Assembly: GCA_031550525.1 (NCBI GenBank) | Contig: JAVBON010000015.1 | Location: forward strand, 48,383 to 112,382 | From: WRHT01 sp031550525 | GTDB taxonomy: Bacteria > Desulfobacterota > Desulfovibrionia > Desulfovibrionales > Desulfovibrionaceae | Direction of reading: 5' to 3' | Length of the DNA: 64,000 bases | Shown here: positions 45,550 to 54,199 of the stretch, piece after piece | Layout: each line of letters starts with the position of its first letter | Numbering within the stretch: position 1 is the stretch's first letter | Notes under the pieces: generated by a model | The model's input: the letters and a program-made list of their open reading frames with translations, nothing else | Told to the model about the DNA's origin: nothing | Databases searched by the model: none | Translations under genes and position numbers: made by a program

Positions 45550-45921
45550 CTAGTTAGCCACTTTGGCGTACTCGGCGGCCGAGAGCAGCTTGTCGTCCGC
45601 GCCGGAGAGTTTTACTTTTATCATCCAGCCATCGCCGTAGGGGTCGCTGTTAACCAGTTCGGGGTTGGAATCCAGCTTGGGGTTAACTTCGACAATTTCG
45701 CCGGTTACTGGGCAGTACAGATCGCTGGCGGCTTTTACGGACTCCACCGAGCCCATGCCCTGATCGGCCTTTATGGAGGAACCAACGGCCGGCAGTTCCA
45801 CAAAAGTCACGTCGCCCAGTTGATCCTGCGCAAAATCGGTTATGCCCACGGTGGCTATGTTGCCTTCAATGCGCACCCATTCATGGGTGGCCACATACTT
45901 GAGTTCCGCTGGAATATTCAT
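45550..45921 (-). CDS. gcvH: Glycine cleavage system H protein
   Basis: Lipoyl carrier that shuttles the aminomethyl group among the P, T and L proteins. The lipoylated residue is Lys63 in GSVESVKAASDLY. N-terminal ELKYVATHEWVRIEG and C-terminal DPYGDGWMIKVKL are diagnostic. Length 123 is normal. AAGGAG lies 8 bases before the ATG. It is the first gene of gcvH-gcvPA-gcvPB-lpdA; gcvT is not in the window. Confidence 0.97.
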   Translation of the reverse strand: MNIPAELKYVATHEWVRIEGNIATVGITDFAQDQLGDVTFVELPAVGSSIKADQGMGSVESVKAASDLYCPVTGEIVEVNPKLDSNPELVNSDPYGDGWMIKVKLSGADDKLLSAAEYAKVAN

Positions 45922-45974
45922 AAAATCTCCTTAAAATATAAGATCGTATAGAATTAATAACTTTCAATATCTGG

Positions 45975-45998
45975 CCGGTTATGGGTATGCCAAACCGG
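45975..45998 (-). promoter_or_regulatory. Leader stem-loop upstream of gcvH
   Basis: CCGGTT (45975-45980) pairs with AACCGG (45993-45998). The loop ends ATGCC, as in the gcvPA leader hairpin, with six extra bases (GGTATG). It lies 54-77 bases before the gcvH ATG. Together they suggest a shared control element; function is inferred. Confidence 0.45.
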
Positions 45999-46036
45999 AG
46001 AGACCTTGCTCTATCAAAAAAAAGATACCTAGGCTA

Positions 46037-46184
46037 GGGGCTGTCTCCAAAAAGACGGATTTTGTTCCCTGGCAAGGAAAGCGTCGATTTTAGGACAGGG
46101 ACAGTACTCTTAATGGCACAGCCCTGGACAAAAATTGGCGCCTGACGCAGTCAGGGGCAAAAGACGTTTTTTAGAGATAGCCCC
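46037..46184. repeat. Palindromic MITE-like element, copy A2
   Basis: A 148-bp copy in the same orientation as A1, ends GGGGCTGTCTCCAA / TTAGAGATAGCCCC (two transitions break the perfect match). The centre reads GTAC-TCTTAATG-GCAC. It lies about 115 bases upstream of gcvH and abuts element B (46187). No coding capacity. Confidence 0.8.
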
Positions 46185-46186
46185 AA

Positions 46187-46321
46187 GGTTTTGTCTACAT
46201 TCCCCTCTGGCTGCGTCAGCAAGGCTTTGCCACCCAGTCGAATACCGTAAGAGTCTACTCTTTCGGTTCAAAGCCTTGCTTCCTTGCCAGAGAACAAAAT
46301 CGCCTTAATGTCAACACAACC
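46187..46321. repeat. Palindromic element B, related to element A
   Basis: A 135-bp imperfect palindrome with ends GGTTTTGTCTACATT and the complement of GGTTGTGTTGACATT (12 of 15 match), meeting at CCGTAAGAGT-CT-ACTCTTTCGG. On the minus strand it carries GATTTTGTTCTCTGGCAAGG and TGACGCAGCCAGAGG, close to the same segments in element A (GATTTTGTTCCCTGGCAAGG, TGACGCAGTCAGGGG). It lies two bases from copy A2 and 46 bases past the pgm stop. I see no reading frame. Confidence 0.6.
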
Positions 46322-46366
46322 TGGCGCCAGGTTAAAGCGGCATACTGCCGCAGCCGCATTTGCCGC

Positions 46367-48019
46367 CTAAGGCTTTATGTTGGCGGCAAATGTTTGCGAC
46401 ACCAGCTCTTGCGCGCCTTGTTGCAATGCGGCAAGGTGCGCGGCGCTTACGAAACTTTCGGCGTATATTTTGTAGATATCCTCTGTGCCTGAGGGTCTGG
46501 CGGCAAACCAGCCGTTGGCGGTGCTCACTTTAAGCCCGCCTATGGCGGCTCCGTTGCCCGGCGCTTTGGTAAAAATTCCCGTAATTGCCTCTCCGGCAAG
46601 GCTGGAAGCCGTTACATCCGAAGCGGCAAGTTTTTTCAGCAGTTGCTTTTGCTCTCCGCTGGCTGGGGCATCAAGCCGCTCATAATATGAAACGCCGTAT
46701 TTTTCCGTAAGCAGCGAGTAACGCTCGGCGGGATTCAAACCAGTTTTGGCCGTCATTTCCGCAGCCAGCAGATTAAGAATGATTCCGTCTTTATCCGTGC
46801 TCCATGGCTTTCCGTCCATGCGCAAAAAGGAAGCCCCCGCGCTTTCTTCGCCGCCGAAAGCGCACAGGCCTTGCAGCAGCGGGTCCACAAACCATTTGAA
46901 GCCGACCGGCACTTCATATACGCGACGCCCCAGGCCTGCCGCGACTTTGTCCACCATGGCGCTTGTAACCAGCGTTTTCCCCACGCCCATGTTCTGCTTC
47001 CAGCCGGGGCGGCTGCGGTACAAATAATCAACGCACACCGCCAGATAGTGGTTGGGATTCATCAAACCCTGCGGGGTAACGATGCCGTGGCGGTCGGAGT
47101 CAGGATCATTGCCGAAGCAGAGGTCGAATTCATCTTTATGCGCCAGCAGACCGGCCATGGCCCAGGGAGACGAGCAGTCCATGCGGATTTTTCCGTCTTT
47201 ATCCAGGGTCATAAAGGAAAATTGCGCGTCATTGACGGCATTGGCGACTTCAAGATCCAGGCTGTAACGCCTGGCCAGGGCCTGCCATACAGGCCAGGCG
47301 CTGCCGCCGAGGGCGTCGGCGCAAAGGCGCAGGCCTGATGCGGCAATCGCTTGCATATCCACAATTTGCGGCAGGGCCTCAACATATGGCGTGATAAAAT
47401 CAAACTCGCGTATATGGCCTGAGGCCAAAGCCGCTTCATAAGGCATGCGCTTTACGCCGCCCAGGCCGGTTTTGATTAGCTCATTGGCCTGCTTTTCAAT
47501 AGCGTCGGTAACATCCGTATCCGCAGGCCCGCCGTGCGGGGGGTTGTACTTGAAGCCGCCGTCTTCAGGCGGGTTATGCGAAGGCGTTATGACTATGCCG
47601 TCTGCCCGCTCGCCCGCATGCGCGGAATTGTGGCTGAGAATGCTGAACGAGACCAGCGGAGTGGGCGTAACCTGCCCGCCTGTATGCATGCGCGTATCAA
47701 CATTATTGGCGGCCAGCACCTCCAGTGCGGTTTTATGCGCGGGGAGCGACAAGGCATGCGTATCCATACCTATGAACAGCGGTCCGGTAATGCCAGCTTT
47801 GGCTCTGTATTCGCATACCGCCTGGGTTATTGCCAGTATATGCGTTTCGTTAAACGTGCAGGCGGAGGAACTGCCGCGATGGCCGGAAGTGCCGAAGGAC
47901 ACAAGCTGGGCCTGGTTTTCAGGGTCCGGTCTTCTGTTCCAGTAGTTGTCCACCAGCATGCTTATATCAGCCAGCATTTCTTTTGGCGCTGGTTTACCAG
48001 CCATTGCATTCAGCGACAT
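46367..48019 (-). CDS. pgm: Phosphoglucomutase, alpha-D-glucose specific
   Basis: Interconverts glucose-1-P and glucose-6-P for glycogen and sugar-nucleotide metabolism. The phosphoserine loop is TPSHNPPEDGGFKYNPPHGG, metal loop DPDSDRHG, sugar loop GGEESAGASF and C-terminal phosphate loop ARPSGTEDIYK. With the ATG at 48019 the protein has 550 residues and GGAGG 7 bases upstream; the frame extends 14 codons further without support. A GCCCCGC/GCGGGGC hairpin (48217-48241) lies in the 243-base gap to ychF. Confidence 0.96.
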   Translation of the reverse strand: MSLNAMAGKPAPKEMLADISMLVDNYWNRRPDPENQAQLVSFGTSGHRGSSSACTFNETHILAITQAVCEYRAKAGITGPLFIGMDTHALSLPAHKTALEVLAANNVDTRMHTGGQVTPTPLVSFSILSHNSAHAGERADGIVITPSHNPPEDGGFKYNPPHGGPADTDVTDAIEKQANELIKTGLGGVKRMPYEAALASGHIREFDFITPYVEALPQIVDMQAIAASGLRLCADALGGSAWPVWQALARRYSLDLEVANAVNDAQFSFMTLDKDGKIRMDCSSPWAMAGLLAHKDEFDLCFGNDPDSDRHGIVTPQGLMNPNHYLAVCVDYLYRSRPGWKQNMGVGKTLVTSAMVDKVAAGLGRRVYEVPVGFKWFVDPLLQGLCAFGGEESAGASFLRMDGKPWSTDKDGIILNLLAAEMTAKTGLNPAERYSLLTEKYGVSYYERLDAPASGEQKQLLKKLAASDVTASSLAGEAITGIFTKAPGNGAAIGGLKVSTANGWFAARPSGTEDIYKIYAESFVSAAHLAALQQGAQELVSQTFAANIKP

Positions 48020-48216
48020 ACCGGAACCTCCTGATAATTTAATATGTTCAGTGCAATACATGTTGCGGGGGCAAGGGAGTTTTAAACATCACCCCCACAG
48101 CCACGGCATCTATATAACTTTTAACCTGAAAACTGTTGCGCTTGCGATACCAGCCACACCCTTGCGGGTATGGGGGACAATTTGCAGTAAAGCAAAATCG
48201 GGCACTGGAACGAAGC

Positions 48217-48241
48217 GCCCCGCAGGGGTGAAGCGCGGGGC
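48217..48241 (-). terminator. GC-rich hairpin after ychF
   Basis: GCCCCGC / GCGGGGC stem about 65 bases beyond the ychF stop. There is no clean T-run. Possibly ends the mutS-ychF transcript. The rest of the 48020-48304 gap shows no gene. Confidence 0.4.
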
Positions 48242-48304
48242 ACGCCAAATCCGCCCAACGCTCATTAAGCTGTCTTAGTCCACTGTGCCTTTAGAATGGA
48301 CATG

Positions 48305-49423
48305 CTAGACATTGAACAGAAAATGCATAACATCGCCGTCCGCCACAACGTATTCGCGGCCTTCGGTACGCAGCAGGCCCGCCGAGCGGGCTGCCGCCTC
48401 GCTGCCTAAGGAGACATAGTCGGCATAGGCTATTACTTCGGCCCTGATAAAGCCCTTTTCAAAATCGCTGTGAATTACACCGGCGGCCAAGGGAGCCTTC
48501 CAGCCCTTTTTTATGGTCCAGGCGCGCACTTCCTTTTCTCCGGCTGTGAAGTAGCTAATCAGCCCCAAAGTGGCGTAGCCCGTGCGTATTATTTTATCCA
48601 GGCCTGGCTCGGCAATGCCGTAAGACTCCAGCATTTCTTTCTGTTCTTCCGCTTCCAGACCCTGTAGTTCTTCCTCAATCTTAGCACAAATAACGGCCAT
48701 TTGCGAAGAGCGTTCGGCAGCAATACCTGCAAGTTCTTTTATAAAAGCGTTGGAGGGCACGCCGCCATTGGCTTCCATAAGCGCGGCCTCATCGACGTTG
48801 GCGCAGAAAATTACCGGTTTTTCAGAAAGCAGGCTGAGCTCCTGCATGCATTGCCGAAAAACGTCGGATTCGCTGCCTTTAAAGGAAGAGGCAGGCCGCC
48901 CCTGATTAAGGTGCTCCATCAGCTTTTCCAAATCCTGCGCCAAAGCCTGCATGGCCTTGTCGGCCTTGCCCATTTTACGGGTGCGCTCCAGCCTTTTTTC
49001 CACGGATTGCATGTCGGCCAGCACAAGCTCGGTTTCAATGGTTTCAACATCGCGGGCGGGGCCGACGCTGCCTTCCACATGGGTTATATTTTCGTCTTCA
49101 AAGCAACGCACCACGTGCAAAATGGCCGCGCATTCACGTATGTTGCCCAAAAACTGGTTGCCAAGGCCTTCGCCCTTGCTGGCCCCGCGCACGAGCCCTG
49201 CTATATCCACAAAATCAACGGTAGCGCTTATGGTTTTTTGCGGTTTTACCATGTCGGTCAGTTTGTCCAGGCGCGCGTCCGGCACGGCAACGGTGGCCTT
49301 GTTGGGCTCTATGGTGCAAAAAGGGTAATTGGCGGCTTCGGCGTTTTGGGCCTTGGTCAGGGCGTTATAAAGGGTGGATTTGCCCACGTTGGGCAACCCT
49401 ACAATACCAATGCTTAGAGACAT
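48305..49423 (-). CDS. ychF: YchF/OLA1-type translation-associated ATPase
   Basis: P-loop NTPase of the Obg family that prefers ATP and binds ribosomes. G1 is GLPNVGKST, G3 is DIAGLVRGA, and the G4 position reads FCANVDE where GTPases have NKxD, as expected for ATP specificity. The central coiled coil (about 130-200) and the C-terminal TGS-like domain ending VMHFLFNV are present. Length 372. GGAG lies before the ATG, and a small lipoprotein gene ends 37 bases upstream. Confidence 0.96.
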   Translation of the reverse strand: MSLSIGIVGLPNVGKSTLYNALTKAQNAEAANYPFCTIEPNKATVAVPDARLDKLTDMVKPQKTISATVDFVDIAGLVRGASKGEGLGNQFLGNIRECAAILHVVRCFEDENITHVEGSVGPARDVETIETELVLADMQSVEKRLERTRKMGKADKAMQALAQDLEKLMEHLNQGRPASSFKGSESDVFRQCMQELSLLSEKPVIFCANVDEAALMEANGGVPSNAFIKELAGIAAERSSQMAVICAKIEEELQGLEAEEQKEMLESYGIAEPGLDKIIRTGYATLGLISYFTAGEKEVRAWTIKKGWKAPLAAGVIHSDFEKGFIRAEVIAYADYVSLGSEAAARSAGLLRTEGREYVVADGDVMHFLFNV

Positions 49424-49460
49424 TTAAACTCCTGATGAATAATATAGATATGATAATTTT

Positions 49461-49901
49461 TTACGGCATCTCGACAAACACTTCCGGCGAAACGGCGTGT
49501 CTGGAGGTATCGAAAACGTTTATGCCCACCAGACGCAGTCTGTAAGTTGGGGCAGGCGTTTGCGGGCAATAGGAAAAACGCAGTTCTCCACGCGCGGAGT
49601 CAAAAGTTTCCCCAAGGTTACGCACTATAATCTGCTGCCCGGCAACAAAGGGGCAGCCTGGGCAATCCAGCCCCGGCGCCGTATCGGCGATCTCGAGAAT
49701 GACTTCATCCAGATTGCTGTACACGCCGGACATGATGCCGTGTATGTCTATGCAGTTTTTGGCTGGGTAGGCCTCCACCGACTGCCAGACAAAAGAGCGT
49801 GAAGCCTGCCTTGGGCGCGGGTTTCCTGTTTTTCCGCAGGAGAACAGGCTGTGGCAGGCCAACAGAATGACCGCCAGAACCAATACGTTACGCTTGCTCA
49901 T
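49461..49901 (-). CDS. Small predicted lipoprotein
   Basis: A 146-residue protein with signal peptide and lipobox LFSC (Cys22), followed by a Pro/Arg-rich start and a beta-rich domain containing CPGCPF and a further Cys in FSYCPQTP. It resembles YajG-like or fibronectin-type lipoproteins in layout, but I do not recognise the family. The ATG at 49901 lies 14 bases inside the 3' end of mutS, so it is probably coupled to it; the frame also extends 14 codons upstream. Partner and function unknown. Confidence 0.7.
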   Translation of the reverse strand: MSKRNVLVLAVILLACHSLFSCGKTGNPRPRQASRSFVWQSVEAYPAKNCIDIHGIMSGVYSNLDEVILEIADTAPGLDCPGCPFVAGQQIIVRNLGETFDSARGELRFSYCPQTPAPTYRLRLVGINVFDTSRHAVSPEVFVEMP

Positions 49902-52674
49902 TCTTGTCGCCCCAAAGCATTTTCCAGTCGTTAATAAGCTCAAGCGCGCGCATCGGGCTTATGCTGTTTACATCAAGGTCTTTAAGCGTGGTTACAAGGG
50001 GATGATCCACCGCAATTTCCGGCAGGTCCACTTCTTGCTCGCGTGGAGCAGGCGCGGGCATGCCCGGCAGAAGCTGCATTTCCGCCCCTTCATGTATGTC
50101 GCGCAAATTTATGGCGTTATCTTTTTTGCTTAGGCGCGAGAGTATAAAACGCGCCCGCTGCACCACACTTTGCGGCACGCCGGCCAGACGGGCCACCTCA
50201 ATGCCGTAGCTGCGGTTTGACGGGCCTGGCACAAGGCGGCGCAGAAAAACCAGCTCGCCGCCGTATTCGCTTATGGCCACATTCATATTGTGCACGCCGG
50301 GCAGGGTGCCGTCCAGTATGGTAAGCTCGTGGTAATGCGTGGCAAAAAGCGTGCGCACGGAGGCGGAGGCCCGCGCGGCCAAATCTTCCACCACGGCCCA
50401 GGCCAGGGCCAGGCCGTCGTAAGTGCTGGTTCCGCGCCCTATTTCATCCAGAATAACCAGCGAGCGCTTGCCGGACTGCCGCAATATGCGGGCGGTTTCC
50501 ATCATTTCCACCATAAAGGTGCTTTGGCCTTGGGAGAGGTTGTCGGAAGCGCCAACACGCGAAAAAATGCGGTCGGCCAGGCCAAGGCTGGCTTCGGCTG
50601 CGGGCACGTACGAGCCCATTTGAGCCAGCAGGGCGATAATTGCCGTTTGGCGCAACACCGTGGATTTACCAGACATGTTGGGGCCGGTGATCAGTATAAG
50701 CCTGCGCCTTTCATCCATATGCAAATCGTTGGGAATAAACGCGCCTTTGCCCTGAATGGCCTCCACCACCGGGTGGCGGCCCTGGCGGATGCATATATCC
50801 AGCCCTTCGTGCAGTTGCGGTTTGTTCCAGCCGTTTTTACGCGCGCACAGGGCCAGGCCCTGCCAGTAGTCCACAGCCGCTATTATGCTTGCCATAAACA
50901 TAAAACGCGGGCGGGCCTCGGCAATTTTATGACGCAACTCCTGAAAAAGCCTGTATTCAAGGTTATTGCGCCGTTCAGTGGCCGCAACCAGTTTATCCTC
51001 AAGCTCTTTAAGTGTTTCCGTGGTGTAACGCTCGGCGTTGGCCAAGGTCTGCCGGCGTATGAAATGGGCCGGAGCATTGGCAGCCTGGCCTTTGGAAAGT
51101 TCGAAATAATAACCGAACACGCGGTTGAAACCAAGTTTTAGCTTGGCAAGGCCGGAGGCCTCCTGCTCGCGCTGCACCAGTTGCTGCAGGCGCTGCTCGC
51201 CGTGTTCCGCAAGGTCCAGCAGTTCGTCCAACTCGGCGTTGTAACCCTGCCGGAAAAGGCCGCCTTCCGTAACCTGTTGGGGCAGCACATCGGCCAGACC
51301 GCGCCTGAGCAGATCGCCCAAATCTTCAAGGCTGTCCCATTTTTTAAGCAGCCGCATAAGAGGCAGAGGCAGGGCGTTGCCGTTGGCCTGACTGGACGAA
51401 AGATAGCCGCCTTGAAGCGAGCTTTTGTTCAGCAATTCCAAAAGGCGCGGCATTACCACAAGGCTTTGGCGCAAGGCCGCAAAGTCGCGTGGCATTGCGC
51501 GGTCCAGGCTTATTCTGGTGGAGAGGCGCTCAATGTCGTATACGTCTTTCAAAAGGTCGCGCAGGGCATCCAGCTTTTCCGGCTCGCTCACAAAATGCTC
51601 TATGACCGACTGGTTGTCGTTGATGACGGAAAGCTCGCGCCACGGCTGGCGCAGGCGTTCTTCCAACAACCTGCCGCCCATGGGGGTAATGGTGTGATCC
51701 AACACCTGCCAGAGGGTGCCAGCGCCTTTTTTGCCATCTAGACGGCGAAAAATTTCCAGATTCCGCTCCGTAACCTCATCCACAATTAGATGTCTGCCAA
51801 GATTAAGCGGGGCGAAAGAGCCCAAATGGCTGATATTGCCGCGCTGGGTGAGGTTAAGGTAGCTCAGCAAAGCACCGCAGGCCATGGTGAGCTCCGGCTT
51901 GTTGTCCAACCCCAGAATATTCAGATCTTTAACGCCCTGAGCCCGCAATACGCGTTCTGCCGCGCCCTTGTAGGCAAAATAGCTGGCAAGGGGCACGCGC
52001 AACACCAGAATATTTTCAAGATTAAGGCTTTTGGGGTGGCGGAATTTGTCGCCGGAAATTTCCGGCAACAGCAGCTCGCGCGGGGCCATTTTCTGTACCC
52101 ATTGCCACAGCTCGCTTTCCTTGGAGCTTTGCAGGCCTGACCATGCGCCGGTGGAGTTATCGGCCCAGGCAAAACCGCCGCTGCCTTTTTCCGCATCCCA
52201 ATACAACGCGCCAAGGTAATTGTGCTCTTTGCTTTGCAGGGTGGATTCATCCACCACCGTGCCGGGGGTAAGAATGCGGGTAACGGCGCGTTTTACCAGC
52301 CCTTTAGCCTCTTTTGGGTTTTCTATCTGGTCGCAGATTACAACCTTGTAACCTTTTTCAAGCAGTTGCGGCAGGTAGGCGTCAAGGGCATGGTGCGGCA
52401 CCCCGGCCATGGGTATGGGGTCGTCGGCATTGGGGTTGCGGCTGGTAAGGGTAAGTTGCAGCTCGCGCGCGGCGGTTTTGGCGTCTTCAAAAAACAACTC
52501 GTAAAAATCGCCCATTCGGTAAAAGAGCAGGGCGTCTGAGTAATCTTCCTTTATGCCCAGATACTGCTCGAACATGGGGGTGAGTTTAAGCGATGCCGAG
52601 GCCTGCGGACGAGCAGCGGAATCTTGGCCGGAGACCTCATCATCTGCGGAAAGGTTGTCATCAAGTCTGTTCAT
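49888..52674 (-). CDS. mutS: DNA mismatch repair protein MutS
   Basis: Recognises base mismatches and signals to MutL. The mismatch-contact motif YRMGDFYELFFEDA is near residue 55 (equivalent of Phe36 and Glu38), followed by connector, lever and clamp regions, Walker A GPNMSGKST (about residue 660), and the ATPase signature DEIGRGTSTYDGLALAWA. The 928-residue length reflects an N-terminal extension of about 30 polar residues and a longer C-terminal tail. lapB ends 12 bases upstream. mutL is not in the window. Confidence 0.97.
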   Translation of the reverse strand: MNRLDDNLSADDEVSGQDSAARPQASASLKLTPMFEQYLGIKEDYSDALLFYRMGDFYELFFEDAKTAARELQLTLTSRNPNADDPIPMAGVPHHALDAYLPQLLEKGYKVVICDQIENPKEAKGLVKRAVTRILTPGTVVDESTLQSKEHNYLGALYWDAEKGSGGFAWADNSTGAWSGLQSSKESELWQWVQKMAPRELLLPEISGDKFRHPKSLNLENILVLRVPLASYFAYKGAAERVLRAQGVKDLNILGLDNKPELTMACGALLSYLNLTQRGNISHLGSFAPLNLGRHLIVDEVTERNLEIFRRLDGKKGAGTLWQVLDHTITPMGGRLLEERLRQPWRELSVINDNQSVIEHFVSEPEKLDALRDLLKDVYDIERLSTRISLDRAMPRDFAALRQSLVVMPRLLELLNKSSLQGGYLSSSQANGNALPLPLMRLLKKWDSLEDLGDLLRRGLADVLPQQVTEGGLFRQGYNAELDELLDLAEHGEQRLQQLVQREQEASGLAKLKLGFNRVFGYYFELSKGQAANAPAHFIRRQTLANAERYTTETLKELEDKLVAATERRNNLEYRLFQELRHKIAEARPRFMFMASIIAAVDYWQGLALCARKNGWNKPQLHEGLDICIRQGRHPVVEAIQGKGAFIPNDLHMDERRRLILITGPNMSGKSTVLRQTAIIALLAQMGSYVPAAEASLGLADRIFSRVGASDNLSQGQSTFMVEMMETARILRQSGKRSLVILDEIGRGTSTYDGLALAWAVVEDLAARASASVRTLFATHYHELTILDGTLPGVHNMNVAISEYGGELVFLRRLVPGPSNRSYGIEVARLAGVPQSVVQRARFILSRLSKKDNAINLRDIHEGAEMQLLPGMPAPAPREQEVDLPEIAVDHPLVTTLKDLDVNSISPMRALELINDWKMLWGDKNEQA

Positions 52675-52686
52675 GTATGTAAATTC

Positions 52687-53826
52687 TTATTCGTTCAGAT
52701 TAAATTTGTAGGTGGCCGAATGCCAACTGTTGCAGCGCTGGCAGCAGTAAAACAGTTGGTCGCGGTTAAGCCCGCAGGCGGAACATACAAAACGCTTTAC
52801 ACGGGTGGATTGGCTGATGAAAAAATCCAGGTCGGTATCCAGCGCGGGCGGCAGGGCGTATTGCTGCCTGGCCATGCCTAGGTGCGCAAGGCGGCCGTGC
52901 CAGAAATCGGGCTGCATTACCAGCGCTTTGTCAAGCCATTGCTCGGCTTCTTCCATGCGCCCGGCTTGCCTCAGCAGCGTGGCGCCGTAGAAATTTGGAA
53001 AAAGCTCCGGCGGCCTTTTGGCCAACACCGGAATAAAAGCTTCCGTCATTTTTACCCTGAACTCGTCATAACGCGCCCGGCTGGCTGATACGGATTCGTT
53101 TTCCACCTGCAACGGGCGCACGGCCAGCACTTCTTCAAAAAGCATGAAGCTTTTTTCAGGCGCTACATTTTCCAAGGCGCGGGCAAGGGTTTTGGCCGCC
53201 GCGCTCCATTTGTCCATTTGCGCGTACTGTGAGATGAGGGCGGACCATGCCTCAACCGAGGCCTGGTATACTTTGATGGCGCTGGTAAAGACGCGCAAGG
53301 CTTTTTTAATATCGCGGCGATCGTGCTGAATAAGCTCCTGCCCGTGCTTTACCATAAAATGAGCTTCAGCCACGGTATTGCCTATGGCATAAAAATATTC
53401 GCAGGCCTTTTCCCAATCGCCGGTACTGGCATAAAGAGAGGCAAGCTCAGTGCTTACCTGCTTTGAGGGTATGCCCAGGCGCTCGGCCTCCATGTAAGCG
53501 TTAAAGGCCCTATCCACAAGGCCAGCCCGGCGGTAATCCTGCCCCAGCTCAAAATAGACGCGGCCTTTAAGCTGTTGCGGCAACTCAGGCCTAATCAGCA
53601 AACTTTCGCGTATTTGCACGGCGCGCTCCACATCGCCGCGCGAGCGATAAAGGGTGCCAAGGGCAAGATAAATTTCCACCGCGTCGGGGTTATCCATAAC
53701 AGCGCGCGAAAGCTCGCGTATGGCCGTAATTGTGTCTTTTTCGCCGGGAGTTGTTCCGGCGGGGTAACTTTCAGTCTTTTTCCCGCCTGGGATTAGCTGC
53801 TCTTTAAGGCGTTGCCATAAAGACAT
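52687..53826 (-). CDS. lapB: LapB/YciM-type TPR protein
   Basis: Regulator of LPS assembly and LpxC turnover in enterics. A TPR array spans about 45-340 (for example EIYLALGTLYRSRGDVERA), and a rubredoxin-like knuckle ends the protein: Cys348, Cys351, Cys362, Cys365, the same CxxC-x10-CxxC spacing as E. coli LapB. Unlike E. coli LapB there is no N-terminal membrane helix: the first 25 residues are polar. The gene follows a LapA-domain gene after 8 bases, supporting the assignment. Length 379. Confidence 0.9.
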   Translation of the reverse strand: MSLWQRLKEQLIPGGKKTESYPAGTTPGEKDTITAIRELSRAVMDNPDAVEIYLALGTLYRSRGDVERAVQIRESLLIRPELPQQLKGRVYFELGQDYRRAGLVDRAFNAYMEAERLGIPSKQVSTELASLYASTGDWEKACEYFYAIGNTVAEAHFMVKHGQELIQHDRRDIKKALRVFTSAIKVYQASVEAWSALISQYAQMDKWSAAAKTLARALENVAPEKSFMLFEEVLAVRPLQVENESVSASRARYDEFRVKMTEAFIPVLAKRPPELFPNFYGATLLRQAGRMEEAEQWLDKALVMQPDFWHGRLAHLGMARQQYALPPALDTDLDFFISQSTRVKRFVCSACGLNRDQLFYCCQRCNSWHSATYKFNLNE

Positions 53827-53834
53827 TGCTCACC

Positions 53835-54197
53835 TCACTCGTTTTGGGACGGAATTTTAGTTTCCGCGGGGTCCAGCCCATCAGTGCCAAGGGAAAGCTG
53901 GCGGTAGGCCTTAATTTCTTTTTCAAGGTTGCGTATTTTGGCATTGGCCCTGCGCAAGGCCATGCCAATGCGCCAGCGGCCCCAGGCAAAACCGAGCATG
54001 GCCAGCAAGGCCCCTGCGGCAAATACCAAAAGCAGTAAAAAATATAGCGGCAGCTCGGGAAAATTCCAGGCCATGCCGGGGACGAACATATCAAACTGAA
54101 ACTGGATTTTTTGCATAAGCGGCGCGCTGTTTTCGCTAAAAAACATCACCACAACAATTATTACAACCAAGTTTATGAAATATTTCAAAAAACGCAT
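53835..54197 (-). CDS. lapA: LapA-domain inner-membrane protein
   Basis: Lipopolysaccharide assembly protein A family. Two membrane helices (about 5-22 and 47-70), then WGRWRIGMALRRANAKIRNLEKEI, a basic coiled-coil tail typical of the family. 120 residues. It sits between a HIT protein and lapB in one run; with soluble LapB it may provide the missing membrane anchor. Confidence 0.88.
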   Translation of the reverse strand: MRFLKYFINLVVIIVVVMFFSENSAPLMQKIQFQFDMFVPGMAWNFPELPLYFLLLLVFAAGALLAMLGFAWGRWRIGMALRRANAKIRNLEKEIKAYRQLSLGTDGLDPAETKIPSQNE

Positions 54198-54199
54198 GA

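Noticed and set aside
45270..46036. Glycine riboswitch upstream of gcv genes
   Set aside because: Neither leader shows the conserved aptamer segments; only the paired CCGGTT hairpins were found.
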